Source: CAVQXR01 sp046330455 | GTDB taxonomy: Bacteria; Actinomycetota; Thermoleophilia; Gaiellales; Gaiellaceae | Direction of reading: 5' to 3' | Assembly (NCBI GenBank): GCA_046330455.1 | Contig: JAXLSU010000006.1 | Span: 124,001-188,000 of the forward strand | DNA: 64,000 nt | In this document: positions 1 to 8,677 of the stretch, one piece after another | Layout of the letters: each line of letters begins with the position of its first letter | How positions within the stretch are numbered: position 1 is the stretch's first letter | The notes under the pieces: model-generated | Database searches by the model: none | The model's input: the letters and a program-made list of their open reading frames with translations, nothing else | Told to the model about the DNA's origin: nothing | Position numbers and translations under genes: made by a program

Positions 1-824
1 GTCCGGTAGAAGCGCTCGAAGAGGCGCGGGAGGTCTGGCCCGGAGACACCGACCCCGGTGTCCGACCCGGCGAGCACGACACGGTCGCCCTCCCGCGAGA
101 TCGACAGCGTCAGGGCCGCGCCCGGGCCCGCGTAGCGGATCGCGTTCTGGAGCAGGTTCTCGCCGATCACCCGGAGCATCCGGGGTCGCAGCGGGACATC
201 GATCGATTCGTCACCCTCGACCGAGACCTTCATTCCCGCGCGAGCGGCACGCTCCGCGTGCTCCTCGACGAGCTGCCGGAGAATCGGCATCGCCCGCGTC
301 TGGCCGAGCCCGACGACCTCCCGGCCGGTCTCGAGCTCCGAGAGAAAGAGCACGTCGTCGATCAGCTCGCGGATCTGCTCGACCTCTGCCCGCGCCTGCT
401 CGACGACCTCGCCCGGGTCCGAGCCCGGAAGCGCGGCGCCCTCGAGGATCGCGAGCAGCCGGGCGAGGGGAGTGCGGAGCTCGTGCGAGACGGCGGCGGT
501 GAACCCGGCACGGAGCTCCTCGTACGCCGCGAGCTGGCCCGGCTCGATCAGGTAGAGGAGCGTCTCACGCCGCCCGGCCGCCTCGTAGCCGACCGTGAAG
601 GGCGTGCGACGGTCGCCCGGAGCGAGCAGTCGCTCGGGGACGAGCTCACCCTCGCGGAGACCTTCGAGCTGCTCGCGCGCGCGCCGGCTCGCGGCCACGA
701 CGCGCTGCTCCGCGTCGAGCACGATCACGAGCTCGCGGCTCTCCTCGATCAGCGCCCGCCCCCGCGCGGCCTCGAGCACGACGTCGCCGCCTGCGCTCTC
801 GGTCCGACCGGGCTCCCGCTTCAT
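1..824 (-). CDS. Sensor histidine kinase, 3' end beyond window
   Basis: Partial sensor kinase of a two-component system; about 274 residues are visible. An N-terminal PAS-like segment (roughly residues 1-95) has no membrane span, so signal sensing is probably cytoplasmic. The HisKA dimerisation domain carries the phospho-acceptor motif AAVSHELRTPLARLL. The HATPase domain shows the N box ENLLQNAIRYAG, then SDTGVGV (G1) and LFERFYR (F box), where the window ends. Start ATG at 824 lies only 14 bp from the divergent response-regulator start, an unusually tight spacing that makes the two genes obligate partners for promoter use. No good ribosome site is visible upstream, so the start could be leaderless or slightly further in. 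Confidence 0.88.
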   Translation of the reverse strand, partial: MKREPGRTESAGGDVVLEAARGRALIEESRELVIVLDAEQRVVAASRRAREQLEGLREGELVPERLLAPGDRRTPFTVGYEAAGRRETLLYLIEPGQLAAYEELRAGFTAAVSHELRTPLARLLAILEGAALPGSDPGEVVEQARAEVEQIRELIDDVLFLSELETGREVVGLGQTRAMPILRQLVEEHAERAARAGMKVSVEGDESIDVPLRPRMLRVIGENLLQNAIRYAGPGAALTLSISREGDRVVLAGSDTGVGVSGPDLPRLFERFYR

Positions 825-838
825 ACTGCGCCTGGCAG

Positions 839-1534
839 ATGTCGCGGGTGCTCATCATCGAGGACGACGAGGTGATCGCGCAGGGGATGGCGCGGCATCT
901 GCAGGCGGCAGGGTTCGATCCGTTGTGGGTGGCGAAGGGCGAGGCTGGTCTGGCGCGGTTGCGATTCGAGCGGCCGGATGTGTGCGTGCTGGATCTGATG
1001 TTGCCAGGGATCGACGGGTGGAGCGTGATCGAGACGGTGCGCCAGGAGGGGATCGGGACGCCGATCGTCGTCGTGTCGGCACGGGGGACAGAGCACGATC
1101 GGGTGCATGCGCTGGAGATCGGCGCGGACGACTATCTCGTCAAGCCGTTCTCCATGAAGGAGCTCGTGGCCCGGGTGAGGGCTGCGGCGCGCCGGGGGGT
1201 ACGGGCGCAGGAGGGAACTCGGGGTGAGCCTGTCCGGGTGGAGGAGTTGCTCGTCGATCCACGCAACGTGCAGGCGTTCGTGGACGGGGTCTCGTGTGAG
1301 CTGACGCCGACGGAGTTCCGGCTGCTCTACGCGCTCGCGCTCGAGCAGGGTCGGGTCGTCACCCGCGACGAGCTGCTCCAGCGCGTCTGGGGCCGGCGGG
1401 CCACCCACCGGGATCGCACCGTCGACGTCTTCGTGCGCCGTCTGCGCGACAAGGTCGACCGCCGGGCGACCGCGCACAGCTTCATCCAGACCCGCTACGG
1501 GGTCGGCTACAAGCTCGAAGCGCTCCCGAAGTAG
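839..1534 (+). CDS. OmpR/PhoB-family response regulator
   Basis: DNA-binding response regulator of 231 aa, the usual family length. The N-terminal receiver (about 1-118) shows the acidic pocket IIEDDE, the phospho-acceptor Asp in CVLDLMLPG and the conserved Lys in YLVKPFSMKEL. The C-terminal winged helix (about 135-228) contains ELTPTEFRLLYALA and the recognition helix RDRTVDVFVRRLRDKV. It is divergent from the histidine kinase and is its probable partner. The immediate upstream 14 bp contain no clear Shine-Dalgarno site. Target genes cannot be told from the sequence. Confidence 0.93.
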   Translation: MSRVLIIEDDEVIAQGMARHLQAAGFDPLWVAKGEAGLARLRFERPDVCVLDLMLPGIDGWSVIETVRQEGIGTPIVVVSARGTEHDRVHALEIGADDYLVKPFSMKELVARVRAAARRGVRAQEGTRGEPVRVEELLVDPRNVQAFVDGVSCELTPTEFRLLYALALEQGRVVTRDELLQRVWGRRATHRDRTVDVFVRRLRDKVDRRATAHSFIQTRYGVGYKLEALPK

Positions 1535-1548
1535 GGGCGGGCATTGCG

Positions 1549-1568
1549 GCCCGGATGAGATCCGGCCC
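1549..1568. repeat. Palindromic repeat, GGATGAGATCC core (copy 1)
   Basis: Inverted arms CCGGAT and ATCCGG flank the loop GAG, 15 bp after the response-regulator stop codon. The core matches copies at 7784-7804, 47176-47200, 54699-54721 and 54758-54780. It could act as a terminator or a REP-like element. It lies directly beside the IS110-family element. Confidence 0.6.
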
Positions 1569-1570
1569 CT

Positions 1571-3045
1571 CATATGGGAGTGGTTTTGTCAACGGTCCAG
1601 GCCGCGTCACCCCCGGGGTGGGGGTGAGTGGCTGCTCGGGTGGGCGTCGGGCGCGGCGGCGACGGTGGCTTGCGGTCAGTCTCACGATGCGGGGGTTGGT
1701 TACCCCAGTGCCCTGGTTGCGTCGCCGGGCGTGCGCTGTCTACGAGCGGGCGTGGCCGCTGGGGCTGCCCATAGGGGCATCGCGCGTGCCTGGCGGCTTT
1801 GGCCCGGCGCCCGCCCGAGCAGGCGGCGGTGTTGTCGGGGTCATTCGGCCACGGCGGCGGCCCAGAGGAAGCAGGCGAGCTCGCGGGCGGCGGCGATGGT
1901 GGCGACGTTGGCGGGCTTGCCGCGGGCGCGCAGGCGCGCGTGGAGGCGGTAGAGGCGGTGCTGGGCGCGCCAGGCGATCCGGAGCACCTGGGCCGGCTGG
2001 TCGTGCTGGCGGGCGGCGAGCGCCGCCCCGACCGCGGGCTGGCGCAGGTAGTGCCAGGCGGCCTCGACAAGCAGACGGCGGGCGTAGCCGGAGCCGGTCT
2101 TGGTGATCGCTCCCTCGACTCTGCGCTCCCCGGACTGGTCGAGCGCGGGCACGAGCCCAAGCCAGGAAGCGAGCCGGGAGGGCCGCGGGAAACGGTGGAA
2201 GTCACCGATCTCGAGCGTGAGCGCGAAGGCGCTCAGCGTGTCGATGCCGCGAAAGCAGCGCAGCCGCGCCACCGTCGACCGCCACTCGCCCTCGACGGCA
2301 AGCCGGGAGAGACGCTCATCGAGCGCCTGCCTGCGCGCCACCAGCCCCTCAACGGCAGCGAGCGCGTCGAGGTAGGCAAGCTCGGCAGCCGGCTCTTCGA
2401 AGCGCTGGCGGCTGAGCCAGTCACGGTGGCGCTGTGTCCAGGTGTTCGGGTGCGGGTAGAGCCGCCCGTGCAGAAGCAACAGCTTCGAGACCCGATGGCG
2501 AGAGCGCATCAGGTCAAAGCGCACCTGCTCCCGGGCCCGGCAGAGATGACGGGCCGCCTCGTAGCTCGCGCTCGGCACAGCCACAAACGCAAGCTGCCCA
2601 GCCAAGAGCAGCCGCGCAAGCAGCTCAGCGTCCTTGCGATCGGTCTTGACCCGACCGCCCGGCGCCCGCGGCGTCTTCGACGGCGCCACCACCTCAACGC
2701 GCACACCCGCGGCCTCAGCCGCCCGAAACAGCGAAAACCCGGTCGGCCCGGCCTCATAACAAGCCCGCACCGGCCCAGGCAACGTCCCCAGCCACCCGAC
2801 CACCTCCTCACAGCCAGCGCCGAACCGAGCCCGGCGCAACTCACCGCTCACCACATCGACCGCCGCCGCATGCGTCGAGCGAGCATGCACATCCAGCCCC
2901 ACGTACGTCATCGTTGCCACCACGGCCGGACCCTCCTTTCGGTGCACGGGGACAGCCGGAGCCCGTCCCCGGCCAGACAACCCCCGGAACTGCCACCAGA
3001 GGGTCCGGCCCAGACCGGACAACGGCCAATCCGCATAGGGTCTAC
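1571..3045 (-). mobile_element. IS110-family insertion sequence (ends approximate)
   Basis: The element holds one DEDD transposase gene with about 270 bp of non-coding DNA on its 3' side (1571-1840) and about 120 bp on its 5' side. No obvious long terminal inverted repeats are visible, as expected for IS110. The 3' non-coding side has strong hairpins: CACCCCC/GGGGGTG at 1608-1626 and GGGG/CCCC around 1692-1706. The 5' side has GTCCGG/CCGGAC at 3002-3019. IS110-family members encode a structured bridge (seek) RNA in one non-coding end, so either flank could hold it. Similar CATA-GGG strings occur near both proposed edges, but I cannot fix the exact junctions. It sits between a palindromic repeat and a tRNA-Ser gene. 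Confidence 0.7.
1841..2923 (-). CDS. IS110-family transposase (DEDD recombinase)
   Basis: Site-specific recombinase of about 360 aa that moves the surrounding IS. The N-terminal RuvC-like domain shows the acidic residues in VGLDVHARST (D), CYEAGPTG (E) and KTDRKDAELLARLL (D, D). The C-terminal Tnp20-type domain shows the motif PSRLASWLGLVPALDQSGER, which carries the candidate catalytic serine. I chose the GTG at 2923 because a strong AAGGAGGG site lies 7 nt upstream; the ATG at 2911 is four codons further in. The frame is intact, so the element may be active. A long opposite-strand reading frame over this gene is only its shadow. Confidence 0.92.
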   Translation of the reverse strand: MVATMTYVGLDVHARSTHAAAVDVVSGELRRARFGAGCEEVVGWLGTLPGPVRACYEAGPTGFSLFRAAEAAGVRVEVVAPSKTPRAPGGRVKTDRKDAELLARLLLAGQLAFVAVPSASYEAARHLCRAREQVRFDLMRSRHRVSKLLLLHGRLYPHPNTWTQRHRDWLSRQRFEEPAAELAYLDALAAVEGLVARRQALDERLSRLAVEGEWRSTVARLRCFRGIDTLSAFALTLEIGDFHRFPRPSRLASWLGLVPALDQSGERRVEGAITKTGSGYARRLLVEAAWHYLRQPAVGAALAARQHDQPAQVLRIAWRAQHRLYRLHARLRARGKPANVATIAAARELACFLWAAAVAE

Positions 3046-3118
3046 AGGGTGCGAAAGGACGAAAGAGCGCGCGGCAAGCCGAAACCCCCGCCCTGGGCAG
3101 GGACCTCGGCTCGGGAAG

Positions 3119-3207
3119 CGGAGGGGGGGAGATTTGAACTCCCGAGGGACGGAACCGCCCCTAACGGTTTTCGAGACCGCCGCATTCGACCGCTCTGCCA
3201 CCCCTCC
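3119..3207 (-). tRNA. tRNA-Ser (anticodon CGA)
   Basis: Class II tRNA of about 88 nt. Acceptor strands GGAGGGG and CCCCTCC pair. The D-arm has GGCAGAGCGGTCGAATG, the anticodon loop CTCGAAA, a long variable arm, and the T-arm GGAGTTCAAATCTCC. The discriminator is G, and CCA is not encoded. It reads UCG. Confidence 0.95.
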
Positions 3208-3266
3208 GGGGCGCGCCCATCCTAGCTGCCCGCCCGGGGCGAGAAGGGAGCCAGGGAGCGACGGAG

Positions 3267-3357
3267 CGGAGAAGGAGGGATTCGAACCCTCGAGGCAGGG
3301 AATCCCCCACCTAACGCCTTAGCAGGGCGCCGCCTTCAGCCACTCGGCCACTTCTCC
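3267..3357 (-). tRNA. tRNA-Ser (anticodon GCU)
   Basis: Class II tRNA with acceptor GGAGAAG/CTTCTCC, D-arm GGCCGAGTGGCTGAAGG, anticodon loop CTGCTAA, a long variable arm and T-loop TTCGAAT. It reads AGC/AGU. It lies 59 bp upstream of the tRNA-Ser(CGA) gene on the same strand, so the two are probably co-transcribed. Confidence 0.95.
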
Positions 3358-3369
3358 GTGCGGGTCCGA

Positions 3370-3407
3370 TTTCACGCTTGAGCGATTTTCCCCTTTCACG
3401 TTTGAGC
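3370..3407. repeat. 14-bp direct repeat upstream of tRNA-Ser(GCU)
   Basis: TTTCACGCTTGAGC (3370-3383) and TTTCACGTTTGAGC (3394-3407) differ at one base and have a 24-bp period. They lie 13-50 bp upstream of the tRNA pair on its promoter side, in a locally AT-richer patch. This could be a regulator site or a relic of integration; function unknown. Confidence 0.6.
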
Positions 3408-3840
3408 AGGGAGTTCTTCGCATGAACGCTGGGGCCGGGCCCGTGCGCCACAGTGTAACCGGAACCGCGCGGGATCCTTCGGGCGCGCGGACGGCGGTGG
3501 CCGGGCCGTCTACGAGGTGCGATCGCCCGTCGCGGGCCGATCAGGGCCGCCACGAAGCGCCGGGCCTGGTTGCGGGCAGGCGTCTGGCGTGCGGGTGAAC
3601 GAATCGGCTGCGGCGGGCTACATGGCGAGTGCCGGTGGCGCGAGCGCGGGTCTTGGTGCGCCAACGCTGCTTCGTCGTGCCGATGCGGAAGCGTGTGGCG
3701 AGGACGCCGTGGGCGCCTTCGTTGCGGCCGAAGCGCTGCCTTCCGTGCTCGGCGGCGGCAGGCGAGTTGTAGGTGAAGCCGTTGCCGAAGGCGAGGTCGG
3801 CGTTCGGGTCGTTGCGCTCGCACTGCTTGTACGTTCGGGA
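3408..3840. other. Intergenic stretch with no clear gene
   Basis: I see no convincing gene here. The minus strand between about 3840 and 3560 gives a stretch of natural-looking amino-acid composition (for example FGNGFTYNSPAAAEHG), but it has no plausible start, no family I recognise and turns into arginine-rich noise. It may be a decayed gene. Confidence 0.4.
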
Positions 3841-4195
3841 TCGGCTGTCGTACTGTTCACGGGATCGGTGTACGTCGACACGATCGCAGCGCCGGGGCCT
3901 GACTCTCGGATCGGGGCGGCGAGCGTCCACGTCACGCCCGGCGCACGCACCGCGTGGCACACCCACCCGCACGGCGAGACGATCTGGGTCACCGAAGGGC
4001 TCCGCCTCTGCCAGCGCGAGGGCGGCCCGATCGAGGTGATCCGGCCCGGTTGTTCTCCGAACCGGGCAAGATCGGCTCGTGACCCACATCGCCATGCAGC
4101 AGGCCGACGACGAGGGCAACGTCGTCAGCTGGGGCGTCCACGTCACGGACGACGTGTACGGGCAGGCGCCGTCGATCGCGGACCGCGAGGCGTGA
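3841..4195 (+). pseudogene. Broken cupin-domain gene (frameshift plus internal deletion)
   Basis: The first part encodes a typical metal-binding cupin: GSVYVDTIAAP, then ASVHVTPGARTAWHTHPHGE (two metal His), then IWVTEG and IEVIRPG. After about 4052 the frame is lost. The family's second motif, normally containing the HWHGA segment with a metal ligand, is missing. The C-terminal part resumes in another frame as VTHIAMQQADDEGNVVSW and ends in DREA-stop at 4195. Both a frameshift and a loss of about nine codons are needed to explain this. The start is not preserved. Relatives are small quercetin-dioxygenase-like or carboxymuconolactone-associated cupins. Confidence 0.8.
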
Positions 4196-4261
4196 TGCGC
4201 CCGACCGGCGTCGTCTGGGAGACTACGGCGGACGGCCACATACACGTAACAGGAGCTGCTG

Positions 4262-5596
4262 ATGCCTGACAGTCGGATCGCGCTTGCCGCGGAGGCGTTC
4301 GTCTACGGGTTCCCGCTGGTGTTCGACCTGCAGGAGGTCGACCAGTTCACGCGCGCCGGCTTCGGCAGCGTGCCGGCGACCCCGTTCAATCGGTTCGGGC
4401 ACTCCCCGTCGCTCGCCGGACCGGAGGCGCGATTCGTATCCATCAACAACGACACGATCTATTCGATCGCACAGGTCGACTTGAGCGGCGGGCCGCTGCG
4501 GCTCGAGGTTCCGGACACCGCCGGCCGCTACTACGTGCTGCAGTTCATCGACGCCTGGACGAACAACTTCGCCTACGTCGGCCACCGCGCAACCGGGACG
4601 GCCGCCGGCTCGTTCCTGCTCGCGCGTCCGGGTGACGAACGAGCCTCGGGCGTCGACTCTCCGGTGATCCACTTCCCGACCGATGTGGGCACCGTCCTCG
4701 GCCGCTTCGCGGTCGACGGCGACGAGGATCTCCCGGCGGTTCGGGCGCTTCAAGCCGAGCTGAAGCTCTCCCAGGGTGGTGAAGGCACGCCCCACGGCCT
4801 TCCCGAGCCCAACCGGTCCGCACTCGAGGAGCTGCAGTTCTTCGAGCAGCTACGTGTCTGGATGAGGGCATTTCCCCCCGCTGCCCGCGACATCGAGTAC
4901 CAGCGGCGCTTCGAGTCGCTCGGGCTGCTCGACGAGGGCTCGCCCTACGTCGAACCCGACCCCGAGCTTGCGGCGGCACTTCGGGCGGGGCTCGACGAAG
5001 GCCGGTCTGAGCTGGAGCGGGCGATTCGGGACAGTCCCGCTCCGAAGCAGAACGGCTGGAATCTCACCTACCACATGTTCGACTACAACCTGGATTTCTT
5101 CGAGCTCGGGGCGCTCGACGACCCTCGGTGGAAGATGGACGTCGACGCGGGTACCCGATACATGCTGCGTGCAGGCGCCGCCCGTGGCGGCCTCTGGGGA
5201 AATCATGGCTACGAGGCCGCGTACGCGATGGTCTACGAGGACGGCGACGGGCACCAGCTCAACGGCGGCAACCGGTACGAGCTGCGCTTCGAGACGACAC
5301 CCCCGGTGGGAGCGTTCTGGTCGGTCACGATGTACGACATGCCCGACTTCTATCTCGTCGCCAACCCCATCGATCGGTACGCGATCGGTGACCGGACCCG
5401 CGGCCTCGAGCTCGCAGAAGACGGCTCGCTCACGATCGTGATGCAGGCGAACGAGCCGTCCACGCCCGGTGCTCGCGCCAACTGGCTGCCGACACCCGAG
5501 GGAGACTTCCGGCCGCTTCTTCGCATGTACGAGCCGGAGACCGCCGTCCTCGACGGAGGGTACGAGCTCCCCCCGATCACGAAGCTGAGGCCCTGA
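4262..5596 (+). CDS. DUF1254/DUF1214 domain protein
   Basis: Protein of 444 aa with an N-terminal DUF1254 region (about 1-130, including VYGFPLVFDLQEVDQFTR, VSINNDTIYSIAQVDLSGGP and YYVLQFIDAWTNNFAYVG) and a C-terminal DUF1214 region (about 325-444, including RYELRFETTPPVGAFWSVTM and FRPLLRMYEP). Such proteins are widespread and usually exported in Proteobacteria; this one has no signal peptide. The reaction is not known. Start ATG follows an AGGAG site by 6 nt. It directly follows the broken cupin gene, so it may be the surviving member of a former two-gene unit. Confidence 0.85.
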   Translation: MPDSRIALAAEAFVYGFPLVFDLQEVDQFTRAGFGSVPATPFNRFGHSPSLAGPEARFVSINNDTIYSIAQVDLSGGPLRLEVPDTAGRYYVLQFIDAWTNNFAYVGHRATGTAAGSFLLARPGDERASGVDSPVIHFPTDVGTVLGRFAVDGDEDLPAVRALQAELKLSQGGEGTPHGLPEPNRSALEELQFFEQLRVWMRAFPPAARDIEYQRRFESLGLLDEGSPYVEPDPELAAALRAGLDEGRSELERAIRDSPAPKQNGWNLTYHMFDYNLDFFELGALDDPRWKMDVDAGTRYMLRAGAARGGLWGNHGYEAAYAMVYEDGDGHQLNGGNRYELRFETTPPVGAFWSVTMYDMPDFYLVANPIDRYAIGDRTRGLELAEDGSLTIVMQANEPSTPGARANWLPTPEGDFRPLLRMYEPETAVLDGGYELPPITKLRP

Positions 5597-6022
5597 GCCG
5601 ACTGATGGACGAGCTGCTCGCCGGCATCCCCACGCGCCGGCGCGGTTGAGGGCCATGCCGCCGACGGGAGGCACGGAAGGATCTCCAGGACACGCCCGGG
5701 TAGTTGTGCCAGACGAGCCCGATGCTCGTAGTCCACCTCGCCCGCCGCGCCCAAACGTCGTTGCGGGACTCGGAGCAGCCCGCCCGACGCGGCGACATCG
5801 TCGAGTAGCTTCCGAGTCACGGAGACATTGCCTGTCGTGGAACGGGAGCGTTCGTACCATCCACCTGCGCGAGGTACTCGACGCCGGCCGGCGCAACCTT
5901 CGCCTCTCGGGTCGGGCCGCGCCCGGTGATCGTGCTCAGGTTGCGTTTGCGCGGTGACGGAGAATGCGTGCGGCCTGATGGGTACCAACCTCCGCCTCCG
6001 GGCTCCGCGGCCTCGAGAACGC
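5597..6022. other. Intergenic stretch with no supported gene
   Basis: Short frames exist on both strands but none has a ribosome site, a familiar motif or the third-position bias of the neighbours. I see nothing functional apart from the hairpin that follows at 6023-6053. Confidence 0.4.
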
Positions 6023-6053
6023 GACAGGGCCCGCGGGGGAGGCGGGCCCTGTC
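6023..6053 (-). terminator. 12-bp stem hairpin downstream of groES
   Basis: Arms GACAGGGCCCGC and GCGGGCCCTGTC are perfectly complementary around a 7-nt purine loop, about 105 bp beyond the groES stop. There is no U tract, which is common for high-GC terminators. It could equally serve the opposite strand. Confidence 0.6.
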
Positions 6054-6157
6054 CATCACCGGGGTTGGGGATGTCCTGCGTGAGAGGAGCATCGACCCCC
6101 TGCCACAGCGCCTCCATACCCGGATCGAGGGATCTGCCGGAGCCGCGCCCCGCGTGC

Positions 6158-6457
6158 TCAGTCGTGCACGCGGGCGATCAGCTCGTGGCGGCGAAGCACC
6201 TTGACGGAGACACCCGCCAGGCGCACGTCGAAGCCCGCCGGCTTCGGGAAGAGCACCTTGTCGCCCGGCTCGACGCCGCCGACCTCCGGGCCGGCAGCGG
6301 TGACGATGCCCGACCGGCACTGGGTCTCGGCGCTCGCCGGGATGATCAGGCCGGTCCGCGTCTCCGCCTCCTCGTCGACGGGCTCGACGACGACGTAGTC
6401 GTCGAGCGGCTCGAGCCAGACGCTGAGCCCCGACTGCGTCTCCTCCACGGGATCCAT
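6158..6457 (-). CDS. groES: Co-chaperonin GroES (Cpn10)
   Basis: Protein of 99 aa that would cap the GroEL chaperonin in the cytoplasm. It shows the Cpn10 fold signatures LEPLDDYVVVEPVD, the mobile-loop region EEAETRTGLIIPAS, GIVTAAGP and GDKVLFPKPAG. It has about 17 residues before the usual start, and the mobile loop is followed by ETQCRSG where many homologues have EKPQEG. No groEL is adjacent. A -10-like TACAAT (plus-strand 6465-6470) sits 7 nt before the ATG, suggesting leaderless expression. It is divergent from fabF. Confidence 0.88.
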   Translation of the reverse strand: MDPVEETQSGLSVWLEPLDDYVVVEPVDEEAETRTGLIIPASAETQCRSGIVTAAGPEVGGVEPGDKVLFPKPAGFDVRLAGVSVKVLRRHELIARVHD

Positions 6458-6526
6458 TGCTTCAATTGTACGACTCGCGCTGCGTGCAACCCGCCGTACG
6501 CGCCACCCGTCTAATCCATAGAGAGC

Positions 6527-7759
<1,233 letters not shown>

Positions 7760-7783
7760 GCCGGCGCAGTCGGTCCGACGTGA

Positions 7784-7995
7784 GGGCGGGATGAGATCCC
7801 GCCCCTGCCGTGCGGTCGGTTCGCGGAGACCGCATGGGGCGCCTGCGCGACCCCGACGGGCGGGTTGAGCTCCCGCCCTCACCGTACGGACGGGCTGCGC
7901 AGACCAAAGGGGGCGCCTGCGCGACCCCGACGGGCGGGTTGAGCCTCCCGCTCCTACCCGTGCCGGCGGAGCGAGTCGCTGGGACCGGTCGCTCG
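7784..7995. repeat. Tandem repeat, about three 74-bp palindromic units
   Basis: Units start at 7784, 7858 and 7932 with an exact 74-bp period. Each opens with a palindrome: GGGCGGGAT/ATCCCGCCC around GAG in unit 1, and GGGCGGG/CCCGCCC-type arms around TTGAGCT in unit 2; in unit 3 the arm is eroded. Units 1 and 2 share the tail GGCGCCTGCGCGACCCCGAC. The third unit decays before the HAD gene. The block lies in the fabF-HAD convergent gap, where it could end transcription from both sides. Confidence 0.85.
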
Positions 7996-8000
7996 CCGGC

Positions 8001-8651
8001 TCACGACTCGATCGCGGAGGGGTGAAGCTGCGCGATCGAGTCGAGCACCAGGTCGGCCGCCGCGAGCGCTTCCGCGCGCGGTGGGAAGTGCGGGTTCGGG
8101 ACCGCGATCACCCGCATCCCGGCAGCGTGCGCCGAGAGGATGCCGTTGTGCGAGTCCTCGATCGCGACCGCACGGCTCGCCTCGACCCCGAGCCGGCCGA
8201 CGGCCTCCAGGTAGACGTCGGGAGCCGGCTTGCCCCGGGCGACCTCCTCCGAGGAGACGACGACCCGGAAGAGCGATGAGAGCTCGGCCGTTTCGAGCAC
8301 GAGCTCGATCAGCGTCCGGTTCGACGAGGACGCGAGACCGAGCGGCCAGCGGGCAGCGACACGCCGAACGGCCTCGACCGCACCGGGAATCAGCGGGAGC
8401 CCGTCGCGATAGCGTCCGGCCATCCGCCGCACGACCTCGGCGTCGATCTCGCCGGGCGGCTCGGAGAGACCGATCACCTCGTGCATGTACGCCGACCACT
8501 CCGGAGCGCTCATGCCCATCATGTCGCCCTGGGCACGCTCGTGCCACCGGCCGCCGCGCTCGCGGGCGAGCTCCTCCCGGACGTCGTCCCAGATCTGCTC
8601 GGAGTCGACGAGCACGCCGTCCATGTCGAAGACGACCGCTTCGGTCTCCAT
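8001..8651 (-). CDS. HAD-superfamily phosphatase (beta-phosphoglucomutase-like subclass)
   Basis: Soluble 216-aa hydrolase. Motif I is VVFDMDGVLVDSE (nucleophile and acid Asp), motif II LASSSN, motif III the Lys of ARGKPAPDVYL, and motif IV IEDSHNGILSAHAAGM. A helical cap with IPGAVEAVRR lies between motifs I and II. The substrate is probably a small sugar phosphate but cannot be named. I chose the ATG at 8651, six codons inside the longest frame, because a CATGAT -10-like box ends 7 nt upstream of it. Confidence 0.87.
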   Translation of the reverse strand: METEAVVFDMDGVLVDSEQIWDDVREELARERGGRWHERAQGDMMGMSAPEWSAYMHEVIGLSEPPGEIDAEVVRRMAGRYRDGLPLIPGAVEAVRRVAARWPLGLASSSNRTLIELVLETAELSSLFRVVVSSEEVARGKPAPDVYLEAVGRLGVEASRAVAIEDSHNGILSAHAAGMRVIAVPNPHFPPRAEALAAADLVLDSIAQLHPSAIES

Positions 8652-8677
8652 CGGGGAGATCATGCACAATCCGGCCG
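8652..8677. promoter_or_regulatory. Back-to-back promoters for HAD gene and trkA
   Basis: Only 26 bp separate the divergent start codons. On the plus strand CACAAT (8665-8670) precedes the trkA GTG by 7 nt. On the minus strand CATGAT (8664-8659) precedes the HAD ATG by 7 nt. The two hexamers abut exactly, so both transcripts would be leaderless and polymerase binding mutually exclusive. Confidence 0.6.

Noticed and set aside
1799..3322. Long plus-strand frame opposite the IS110 transposase
   Set aside because: It is arginine/proline-rich shadow sequence over a clear transposase on the other strand and runs into two tRNA genes.
3541..4245. Minus-strand frame with natural-looking segment FGNGFTYNSPAAAEHG
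   Set aside because: No start, no family and mostly arginine-rich sequence; it overlaps the recognisable cupin remnant on the other strand.
5597..6157. Short frames in the DUF1254-groES gap
   Set aside because: No ribosome sites, no motifs and no codon bias like the neighbours; only the hairpin at 6023-6053 is supported.
7784..7995. Possible CRISPR array
   Set aside because: The repeated units are 74 bp with conserved spacers, only three copies, and no cas gene lies in the window.
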